Below are positions 19,726 through 29,500 of a stretch of DNA of 64,000 bases, piece after piece. The stretch spans positions 15,500,001-15,564,000 of the forward strand of contig NC_071329.1 in assembly GCF_010183535.1 (NCBI RefSeq), written 5' to 3'. The translations under genes and the position numbers were made by a program. The DNA is from Caenorhabditis remanei. Its lineage: Eukaryota > Nematoda > Chromadorea > Rhabditida > Rhabditidae. The notes beneath the pieces are model-generated. The model saw nothing but the letters and a program-made list of their open reading frames with translations, ran no database searches and was not told the DNA's origin. Position 1 is the stretch's first letter. Each line of letters opens with the position of its first letter.

Positions 19726-20820
19726 TTCACGGCCTTCAATCAGTGCCATCTCGAGAAAAAGCGATGCAAGCGCGCTCCGCGGCATTTTGGCGCGAAGCAG
19801 AAAAATTTAAATAAAATTATTTTTACCGAGAAAGTTTTAACCTGTAAACGGGCGTTTTTCGATGGAAAAGACAGATTTTGAACACAACTTCAGCAGTTAT
19901 AAGATAAATACAATCGTTTTAAATCAGAAATCGCCAATATTTTCGGTTTTCGATAGCTTTGAAGACAAATAGACGCAATTCGGCCATTTGCAAAGGAAAA
20001 TTATGTTTTCGTTCGCATATTTCGTTCAATTTCAACGTTTCCTGTTTAATTTCGCAGTCGGTATCAATCAATTACACTCTCACTCGACATTTGAATTGTG
20101 AAAAAAATTCCAACCGAAAAAAAGCAAGGATATCAAAATTTTATTGCAAAAAAATATATAAACAAAGAAAATTTGAGTTAATTCCTTAGCCTTCGATGTT
20201 GTTTCAATAGTTCCTCTCCGAGACGACACGTTGAAATGTTCCGAGAACCTCTCCTGGAAGAAGTTCAACTCAACTACGATTTTAGAATAAAAGGATAGGC
20301 ACATAAAGGAAAAATGAACCTGTCGGAGAAAGCATGAAGAGTCCATCAAAATTTGGGCATCTAATGTCGCTGGCAAGTTCGGTGAAGGCAGAGGATTGTT
20401 GAGTTATCTAAAATAATGAATTTTTTCACTGAATTATATTGAAAAACTCTCAATTTAGCGAAAAATCGTATGTTTGATCTTGTTTCTTACCTTTCAATTT
20501 CTCTTCAATCATCGCAGCAGTCGCCATTTCTCGTAGTTCGGGTGGAACGTCCTTCTTTCTGTAAAACTTTACTTTTCTGCCCCGGAAATCGATGAATTTT
20601 CTTACAATCGTCGCGAAAAGAAGAAAAATAGAAATAGTTATTCCATATAATTATTATTTTAACAAAAAAGTTTCATTAAAATACATAATTAATTGTTAAA
20701 ACGGTGAGAAAATTAAAAATTGCGGCTGAAAAAAGCTGAAAACGCAAACGCGCTCCGCTGAGAAACGTCATTTCCCGCTTTTTTTTTTGAATCGAGATGG
20801 CACTGATTGAAGGCCGTGCC
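19726..20820. mobile_element. 1.1-kb TIR element with degraded coding segments
   Basis: Inverted ends of about 27 bp (CACGGCCTTCAATCAGTGCC at the left, its complement at the right) bound the element, and both ends continue inward with GCGCTCCGC-containing sequence. On the minus strand inside it, segments look exon-like: one near 20560-20492 reads MATAAMIEEKLK before a GTAAGA donor, another near 20400-20320 reads SSAFTELASDIRCPNFDG before a GTTCAT donor. They do not join in frame as I read them. It could be a transposon that carries host exons or a degraded autonomous element. Confidence 0.5.
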
Positions 20821-20914
20821 ATTTTAACCCGTTTTCAGCAATTTTTTGACAAATTTAATTCAAAAAACGTTTTCCAGACACTTCGGGTTACCAAATGCTC
20901 AGCAGACACATTTT

Positions 20915-21521
20915 ATGTGCTCTCGAGCCGGTGCTTCGACGAGTCAAGCAGTTTTCCACACATCCACCATGAATTCGGTGCTACCAAGGGTAATAATTTG
21001 CATTTAAAGTTGAAAAAAGTATAGAAAGTCGTGTTAAACACGCAAAAAAATATCGAAATTAAATTTTTACAGGCTAAACCACTCATCGAGGAGTTACCGC
21101 CAACACCTATAAGAAAGAAAAACCGCCCAGACACTCAAATATTGGATTTGTCTGAGAAAACGCACAAAAAGGACATTGACATCATTGGTAACTATGAAAA
21201 ATGCAGAAATTATTAAAATTTTCCTTTTTTTCAGTAACAGACCAATACTTTCAACAATGGTATAAAATGGAGACGAAAGCGTTGGCTGCCGACTATTTGT
21301 CACTGTGCAAGTCGAAATTAAGTCTTTTCGTAGCTTCTACAGGTATAAAACATAATGAATTTCAACAAAAAAAGTTCGTTTTTAGCTACTTGTGGATTTT
21401 GATGTCGCCAGTGCCCGTCGCATTTGCTCCACTTGCCGCAGCGACAGTAGGTAAGGTTTATTGACATATTTTCGAGTTTCAGGGAACATTCTTTGGAAAT
21501 TCCGTCACTTCCGACGAAGTA
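20915..21521 (+). CDS. Possible spliced gene of unknown function
   Basis: A chain of short exons with good splice sites: 20915-20989, 21073-21187, 21235-21342 (or a donor at 21330), 21386-about 21450, then from about 21483. The first three join in frame from an ATG at 20915 and give about 98 residues, including LPPTPIRKKNRPDTQILDLS and VTDQYFQQWYKMETKALAAD. After the third exon the frame depends on the donor: the stronger donor leads to a TGA at 21400-21402, and a weaker upstream donor reads on into DFDVASARRICSTCRSDS. I recognise no family. It abuts the TIR element at 19726-20820 and may be connected to it. It could be a decaying gene. Confidence 0.35.
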
Positions 21522-22786
21522 ACTGGTCTCAATGGAATAAGGTTGCTCGTTTTTTTGAGAATCTGCTGGCCACATCTTTATGAGCATTGAATTGACTATC
21601 TCGTCTGCCACTAAAAGTTTTGTAAAGCTCCTGACGTCAGACTGAAAATGTCAGGCTGAAAAATTATCGAAAATCACAATCTGAGATACTATTCAGCTTA
21701 TTTTCTGTCACTCTTTCTAAAAATTCGTGAAATACTCAAAATTTTTGCTGATTTCCATCAGGATTCGTATAATATTGCTCGTGATTCGCGAAAAATCTAT
21801 ATCTAGGCAGTTTTCCTCTATAAGAAGTTACCAAAACCGGTTTCGTACTCTTTTGTGGTGAAATCAACATTTTCTCGGCCGGTTTCAACTGAAATAGCTT
21901 ATTTCTGAATCGAATGTGCTAGAAACAACAAAAACTCGAAAGATATAACTACTTATCGATTTTCTGTCAGTTTACATGCTTTTTTATAAGTTTTTTCGGC
22001 AAAGTCGGTAAACTTCGGAGAGCGAGTAGCAAAACTATTGATTTTCTAAAAACTTTCCGTTAATGTGAGCTTATAAATTTATTTTCAAAGAAAATGAGTG
22101 AAAAACTAGTCATTGTCGTATTCTTTGCGGTATTTTCTCAATAAAAAAACAAGAATTCCGTTCATTTTCTTGCTGAAAGTTGGCATTGATAGTTTGAACC
22201 TACTTTTAATCCTTAAAAATTGTTTTCGATAACTGGAAGAGTCCTTTGCTGAGGAGACCGTGCTCTTATTCCAGAAAATCATCTATACAGTCACTTGTCC
22301 AAGGGGAAACGGTCGAAACAAGTTTTTTGTTGCCAAAGATTGATATTTTCTGAATTAAAATAAGAAAAAATATAACCCAAATTCAATAAAAGAGGCAGAA
22401 ATTCTCTAAAAAGCGTTTTCTTCTCGGTAATTCCGCGATGAATTTCTTATTTGCTATTTTCAGTGAATTATTTTTTGCAAATCGTTCATTACTGTCCTTG
22501 ACTGAGTGGAGGTTTGGAGTAACACAAACGGCAAGAGTCATGTAAAATTCGGATTTTTTGAACGAGCAAGTATTAATAGCTGCTGTGACACGTTTAATAT
22601 TTTTTCAGCACGGTCCCTCACTCTTGAAGTTGCTCTTGATATCAACCTAAAGCTGCAATTTTGATGCATTGGAAGAGATCCCTCCATTTTATATTTATTT
22701 TTTGAAAGAAAAACCAAGTAAAAACATTTAAGAATAATAAAAATAATTTTTATTATTTGCCGTTCAGTGCCGTGAATCCATCGTTA
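21522..22786. other. Intergenic, no gene recognised
   Basis: AT-rich unique-looking sequence. I found no exon with matching splice signals, no inverted repeat, and no promoter motif that I can defend. Confidence 0.4.
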
Positions 22787-24219
22787 TCATGGTTTTTCCT
22801 GTAATAAAATTATTTAATTTCGATTTATAACTTTTTCCTGAAATTTCTCACCTTCTGTTCCGCCGAAGAAGGAGAATCCGCGGCAGCAGTTGGTGGATCC
22901 GATGAGGAGTCATCCTAAAAATTGAAACATATCAAAGAGCCCTCAATAGCTTGATTCCAATGAGTTCCCTTCTTAACCTGTTTATTTATAAAAATCCCTC
23001 TTACTCACATCGTCTTCCCAATACTCGTCGTCCTCCCAATACTCGTCGTAGGGACTATTTAGGATGTGGTCATATAGGAAGAAAAAATCGTCGGTCGCCC
23101 GATCGGTCTGAAAAAAGTAGTTTTATGTAGGGACCGCAACGAAAGGGCGGAGTTTTTTTTATTGGAGCTCCATGGGGAGGATATCAAAATGTTTGGTGGA
23201 CTGTCCTGCCATTCCAGTACGATAGAATGAATTGTAAACTATCTTGAGGCAATCTAATAAGTAGAATTCAATGAACTTACTCACGCTTTACCCAAATAAT
23301 TCGTTTCTCAGAAAACGCAAAAAATGTTCGACTCGATCAGAAAATGTCACGTTGAGATCGTTGCAGGTCAGACTCGCATATATATTTTTTTTAACGGTTT
23401 CAAGCAGTTCTTGATATATTTACTCTAATAGGTTTTGAAAGAAAATTCGATTTTCGTGTTGTCGGATTTTTTTGGGAGCCAACTGAACTTCGAGGTATCA
23501 CTTCCGAAAATTTACAGCGATGACCTTATAATTTTTAAGCATAATATTGTTGCTCCTTTTATGAGGTATCTGCGATTGAAATTAGGAATGGTGGAACTTC
23601 GAAACACATGGTTTTTGAAAGGTCGAAAGAGAGTGAGCTCAGCATGAAACCTAGTTTTGACGAAATTTCGGTTCAATTCAGATCAACCTCGCATGATTTT
23701 TTGACGGATTCGAGTTCTACGCAAAATTTCGATCTAGATCCCATTGGAAAGAAAAATTTCGTGTTGTCGAATTTCAGATACCGTAAAAACTGTATTAGAG
23801 CGACATGTCGCTCTATTTTTCAACCGCCTCTTAGATAATATTTGTGGTTTCAGAGACTCATTAAAGTTAAACGGAAAAAAACTTTTTTGAAAGTTCTACT
23901 TGTTGATCTAGAGGGTACTATTCACGCTGCTTCTAATCAAGAAAATACACTGGGATACTCATATTCATGAATCCTGAGTATAAATGGGTGTCGTTCTATT
24001 AGAGGTGTCGCTCTAATACAGTTTTTACGATATTTGATGTTTTATCTCAAAATATGCTGAAAATCATTTCAAAAACAAAAAACTCACGGCGTTCGTATCT
24101 GCAAAGATTAATTCTAGGTGCCCATCTCTATATTGTAACCTTATATTACTGTACTTCCCGTTCTGGCACAAAATGGGATCAGAAAGAAGAAATACGAAGA
24201 GGAAGACGAAGAGCTTCAT
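22787..24219 (-). CDS. Small secreted acidic protein, unknown family
   Basis: Minus strand, four exons: 24219-24088, 23107-23009, 22914-22852 and 22798-22787. All join in phase 0 and give 101 residues. The first exon encodes a signal peptide (MKLFVFLFVFLLSDPILC). The mature protein is short and its second half is very acidic, with two copies of DEYWE and a DDDDSSSD run, ending AEQKEKP. The 980-bp first intron carries a MITE, and part of this intron is copied at 8745-9110. An in-frame ATG at 24288 would add 23 residues; the ATG at 24219 gives the better signal peptide. I do not recognise the family. A further exon within the large intron cannot be excluded. Confidence 0.65.
23781..24030. mobile_element. 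MITE in intron 1 of the acidic-protein gene
   Basis: TIRs begin CCGTAAAAACTGTATTAGAG and end CTCTAATACAGTTTTTACGA, flanked by TA at 23779-23780 and 24031-24032. The copy of this intron at 8745-9110 lacks the element, which confirms insertion at TA. Confidence 0.8.
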
Positions 24220-25397
24220 GATGAGAAGGAGAATGGATGAAAGTGGAAAAAGATGCGGCGAAAAGATGTTTCGGGAAACGACATCCATGGTGATGAGCGC
24301 CCGATGAATTCACATGATCTTCCGAAAATCTCATGTTTATGCAATGTTCCGAAGAGCCAACAAAATTATGATTGTCTAACATGGTCGATTATTCATGGAG
24401 AGTGTAGACCGAAAGTATAGCTTTAATTTTTTTTATTTTACATTTTTGTATCCCTAGAGAGTTATGGTCATTTTTAGACGACAGCTCAAAAATAACTTTA
24501 TTTTGCACCGAAATTGGTCGATTTGAGGGAGACATATTACTTTGTCAATATGTAACTTGCTAGAGAGTGCCCTTGCGAATAAGTTGTTAACTACAAAAAT
24601 AAAGCTATACTTTTGATCTACGTACTGCATAAAAAGTAAAGTAGGATTATGTCAGACTAACGGAGAAAAGGCTCTTCAGCGCCTCCCATGAACGACAAAT
24701 ATTACAGGTCGAAAATTATGGAACTGCGTGTTTTCTGAAGACATCTGAATTAGTGTTTTAGAAGGAATCTGTGGTTAGTTTCTTTAACAATTTTCTATTG
24801 GTTTTCGATTTTCCAATCTGAAAAATCGGAATTCTGAAAGTCCTGAAAAATGATTCAAAGCATTTTACATCCCATCGGATCTTTTATTGAAAGTCGAACA
24901 TATTCTATCGAGACTGGTCTTTGAATACTTATTTATTTCAGGAACTAAAAAAACAAGGAAGACTTGAACAAGTCCACAGTTTCAAGTGAAAAAATTGATG
25001 TGAGATAGGAAGCGAGGGACAATGACCGGGGAAAGAAAAATAAAAAGATTAAAAACGTCGACGATACGGGAGCGAAAATAAATTGGGGAAACTAGACAAT
25101 GGTAGGAAGAGGCGGAGAATAGTAGAAACATGAACAACTAGAAAAGAAGAGAAAGGAAAAGTTAGAATCAGGGGATAGAGGAGTCAAGTTATAAATTAAA
25201 AATTGTGAGGAGGGGAAGAAAATAAGAGAAGGAGATAGATAAGAGCCATGGGTCTTCTGGGAGAATTTGACAATTTGACGACAAGTTGTCCTGGTGGTTC
25301 CTTCCGATCCTCGAATTAGGCTCTCACTGGCTTTTCCACCATTTCCACAGATCACGTATTCTTCACGAGCGTAACCAGAGGAAGAGGCAGTTGACAA
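24220..25397. other. Intergenic, with an eroded fold-back copy
   Basis: 24440-24640 holds a one-sided remnant of the 18745-type fold-back family (CTAGAGAGTTATGGTCATTT, then AACTTGCTAGAGAGTGCCC). From 25080 to 25200 the sequence is purine-rich simple repeat (GAAAAGAAGAGAAAGGAAAAG-like). No gene is supported. Confidence 0.45.
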
Positions 25398-25549
25398 CAC
25401 CAACTTTGAGAGTGTTCCTCGGTGTCGGTGATTGTTTCCAAAAGAAATTTTGCATAGATGTACAATTACTTTTGATCTGTGTATTTTATGCAAAATCTAC
25501 TTTGGGAGACAATCAGCGACACCGAGAAACACTCTCAAAGTTGGTCATT
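25398..25549. mobile_element. Short fold-back element
   Basis: CACCAACTTTGAGAGTGTTC at the left pairs with the CACTCTCAAAGTTGGTCATT end. Arms of about 64 bp flank a spacer of about 22 bp. It is a compact member of the 18745-type family. Confidence 0.7.
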
Positions 25550-25582
25550 TTCATCTGAAATTAGCTATCGGTGTAGTGTATT

Positions 25583-25662
25583 CACGAATGATAACTTATG
25601 TTAATACATTTTTACGGCATTAAATTGCCATAAAAATGTATTAAGTAGCACAATTTGTAAAT
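25583..25662. repeat. Partial fold-back element of the TTCACAA family
   Basis: AATACATTTTTACGGCATTA and the inverse TGCCATAAAAATGTATTAAG form a hairpin. It is related to the complete element at 26078-26180. Confidence 0.55.
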
Positions 25663-25747
25663 ACCTCCATTTGAGTAAAGCACTGTTCTCATTTAATCTG
25701 ACGAGAGAAATCTTCGGAGTGTTCACTTCCAAATAACTTAAGAATTT

Positions 25748-25962
25748 GGTGCCTGATACTTTCGAGTCCTAAGATCCCGAATCTGAAATAAAATTCTGCT
25801 AAATCCTTCTCTGAGCCGAGTTATGAGCCGTCAAATTTTTCCTATGGTTAAGCTTTTTTTTCGAAAGGATTACTCATAACTCGGCTCACAGAAGAATTTA
25901 ACAAAAATCTATTTTAGATTCGGAATCAATGGACTCGAAAGTATCAGGTGCCAAATTTTTGA
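25748..25962. mobile_element. Fold-back element of about 215 bp
   Basis: GGTGCCTGATACTTTCGAGT at the left recurs inverted at the right (ACTCGAAAGTATCAGGTGCC), and the inner arms share CTGAGCCGAGTTATGAG and its inverse. Confidence 0.75.
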
Positions 25963-26077
25963 GTCCTTTTTTTTTCTTCGAGGACATCCCTTGTGAAAGA
26001 CACGGTAACGTGACAAGTTGAGTTGACAACCATCAATGTTTTCTTAACATTTAATGTTCCTGTCGAGTTACTAGAGG

Positions 26078-26180
26078 ATCTATTCACAAACAATAACTTG
26101 TGCTATTTAATACATTTTTATGTTATTAAATTGCCATAAAAATGCATTAAATAGCACAAGTTATTGTTCGTGAATAGAAC
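26078..26180. mobile_element. Near-perfect palindromic MITE
   Basis: ATTCACAAACAATAACTTGT at the left and its inverse (ACAAGTTATTGTTCGTGAAT) at the right bound about 103 bp. The arms run almost to the centre. Confidence 0.75.
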
Positions 26181-26188
26181 CATAATGA

Positions 26189-26395
26189 ACCTACTCACAA
26201 GTTGCAAAAAAGAAACAAAACTATTTTTAATACTAGCAAAAATAGTTGTTTGCTTTTTTGCTACCTTGTGAATAAGTCTATAATCATGCTATTCACAACC
26301 TTTAAAAAAATGTACTTTAACACAAGAAAAGTGTAAATTAATTCACATTTTCTTGTATAAAAATACATTTTTTACAAGTTGTGAATAAATGGTTT
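26189..26395. repeat. Two adjacent small palindromic elements
   Basis: 26190-26272 pairs CTCACAAGTTGCAAAAAAG with TTTTTTGCTACCTTGTGA. 26291-26395 pairs ATTCACAACCTTTAAAAAAA with the TTTTTTACAAGTTGTGAAT end. With the neighbours to the left they make a cluster of fold-back elements in the 3' flank of the long mucin-like gene. Confidence 0.6.
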
Positions 26396-26459
26396 TTTTA
26401 ATCCAAAGTACCTACATGGCCTGAAATAAATAAAAAGACGAGAGTTTTCCCATAAAATA

Positions 26460-26465
26460 TTTATT
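26460..26465 (-). terminator. Poly(A) signal of the long mucin-like gene
   Basis: Minus-strand AATAAA lies about 42 bp after the stop codon at 26507-26509. Confidence 0.65.
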
Positions 26466-26506
26466 ATCCCAAAATACCAAAAGAACAATTTAAAAACAAT
26501 CAAACC

Positions 26507-29500
26507 TCAACTTATAAAATTATAAGAAGTTGGGCACTCATTAAGAGTGCCCAACTTTTTACGCATCCTTTCAAAAACCTCCTCCATTATTTTCGGATTT
26601 GGTTTGAAGGTGCAGGTGACGAACACGATTCGATCGATCTCGTGCCGTTTAAACGGCACGGGAGAATCGATTTCTTCCGTGGGGCTCATCAATGCGATCT
26701 TCTGCAAGAAATTCAAGTTCTTCCTGTTTGACCAGCTATATCTTCACGATGAGGCCAGTACTATTAATGCAGACGCGCCCGAAATAATGTAACCTTCTTG
26801 TCAACAGAGCGCGGCTGTATTGGTAGTCCCTGCCTCATCGTTCTGACTTTTGAAGAGAAAAAAAGGGATAGTCTGAGTTGGAGTTGGCTTTACGAGTGAA
26901 GACAGATGTCGTTTTATGACAATTTTCCCCCGGATTCCGGATATGTAATCAGTTTTTTTCAATAGGAAGCTATGAGCAAAGTTATTCACGTTTTTTCGAA
27001 AACCTGGTGTAAAAGTGAGAAGTTTCGGGAGTCTCAAAATTTATTGACAGTGCATCCCTCTTACAACTGCGCTCCACCACAAACGAGAGACTTTTGGCGA
27101 AAGACGCCTACACGGATTTTCACAGTTTTTGAACTATTCCACATTTTTAAGGGTAAAGTATTTTTTGTGAATTGTTATGAAAAAAATGTAGAGTTGGTCA
27201 AAAACTGTGAGCCAAAACTCTCTCATTTGCGGTAGGGCGCAGTTGTAAGAGGGATGCACTGCTAATAAATTTTGAGACTCCCGAAACTTCTCACTTTTGC
27301 ACCAGGTTTTCGAAAAAACGTAAATAAGTTTTGTCGGGGACTTCCGTTGCAAAAACTGATAACATTTTCGGAATCAGCGTAAAATTTGTTAAACGGCAGC
27401 ATTTGCCCCATCTCGACCATTTCCTAGTAAGGTCTCTATCCAGACGGAACAATCTCCGTTTGTTCCTTCTTCAAGCTAGATTCGCTCACCTTCTCCTCAT
27501 CGTAGAGGACGATGAAGACGTCGAAGGATGGGTAGTCCTTCATGAGCCGTCTGACCATCACCGTCTCCCAGGCAGAGGTATCCGTGGTGATCACGTGTTT
27601 CATATTGAACACGTTCTGAGCCTCGGTGTACGTGAAGGGGACTGCCTGGATGCTTGGGCGCATTCCGGGGGTTTTGCATTGGAACAACTGAAAAATAAGA
27701 AGTTGAGTCAAGACTACTCATGGTTTAAAATTTACCCGTGGCCTGGTGAAGATCTTGTTGAGGTCGCTGTCTCCTATTGCGATCGAGAATTTGTTGGAGC
27801 ATGTTGGGAACGTCTGAAATTGAATTTTTGCATGTTTGGAAATGTCTTGAATATATGTAGTGAGGTCTTGCGAGAATTTTCTGGCAGACGTTCACAATTT
27901 GGAGAAAATGTTCGTATTAGCTCGGTACAGTTCTTACAACTGCGCTCTACCGAAATCTCATTGAGAAATATCTCTTTTTCTCTGAGCCTCTCAATTTTGC
28001 AAGCAATACTTGTTCATTTCGGTAGAGCGCGGTTGTAAGACGCGTGTCGTTCCAATATCTCTTGAACACGACATGTGCCGAGCAGAGCCAAGGCTCGCGA
28101 GACGAGAAGAACCAAGGCTCACAACGCTCGCCGGGTATCAATGCTCGCCAGACGTCAAGATCAATCCCAACTAGATATCAACTAACCAGAGAGTACTCCG
28201 GGAAGATAGTTCTGAAGTTCGGCTTCTCGCTGGTTCCATCGAATACATATTTTGTTGACTTAGTGCTACTGGTGCCTGTAATATTGTCATTTTCAGCATC
28301 ATCTTGAAACTTCCAGTTTTTTTGAATAAACCAAAAGTTTGTCTAGAACTTACCGGCTCCTGGCAAGAGGGTGGATACTGGAATCTGGTTGCCGGGTTTC
28401 GTGATGATGGAGGTTTCTGAAAATGAGGTTTCTTGAGATTCATCAGACGCTTTTCCAAGATTGTAATGAAAAATCTTAATAGCTACTAAACCAACCCGAG
28501 GACGAAGAAATCGAGGAGGTGATTGGTGGGGTCAGGGTTCCAAAGCTCGTGGGGAGTCCGAAGGACGTCGGGATTGGGGTTTCTGTAAAATTTATAATCC
28601 GTTTTGGATGAAATGTTGGCAATTTTTCATTGAAAATGCCCTATCTACGAACCGGTTCTTCCAACGGTCTCCGACTCCGTGGTACCGGCTGTGGCTTCTT
28701 GTGATGTTGTCGTGGGTGTAGTTGATTGGGATGACGAATCAGACGCAGTGGTGGTGACTTCTGGAGCATCAGTGGCTTTATCACGGGTGGTGTCTTGAGC
28801 TTCTGTTGGAGACGGAGTTGGCTTGATAGTGGTGGAAGCAGTGGTGGTGGTGGTGACTACCGGAGATGGATCTGAAGACACTTATGATTCACCAATAACT
28901 ATTATGCGTTATTACTCTCGACGTCAACGGTGTGAGGCCCTTGAGTTTTTGTCGTTGATGGAGTTGGTTTGGTGGTGGAAGCAGTGGTAGTGGTGGTGAC
29001 TCCTTGAACAGTGTCTGAAAAAACCTTCAATTTGCCTGTCGTTGTATATCCTCATTACTTTCGATGTCGATGATTTGAGGCTTCTTGGTCTGTGTGCTGG
29101 TTGAGGTCTGAACAGTGCGGCTAGTAGATTCAGGAGCGGGGTCTGAGAAAGAGTTATTTTATTTGGTACCAATTCCCGACTGGTCAGCTTACTCTCGATG
29201 TGAGGTTCCTGAGTTACAGCTCCTGTTGAAGTGGAGGACTTGGTGCTGACGGTAGATGATGTAGAGACCACTGGAACGGTGTCTGAAAAATTGGTTCATT
29301 TGTTGTTCTGAGCAGAGAAGAGCATAGTTTACTCTCGATATCCACGAAGTGAGGTTCTTTGGCTCCCGATGTTGTAGATTTGATAGTAGTGGTACCGGCA
29401 GGGACAGTATCTGAAACAATCATTAATTTTTTGTCTTGTCTTTGGTCCAATTGCTGATTTACTTTCGATGACGACGAAATGTTGCGTTGGCTCGGATTTG

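Noticed and set aside
27331..28038. 235-codon frame on + in the mucin-like gene
   Set aside because: It overlaps exons and introns of the minus-strand gene, whose 21 exons keep one frame; the + frame has no splice support.
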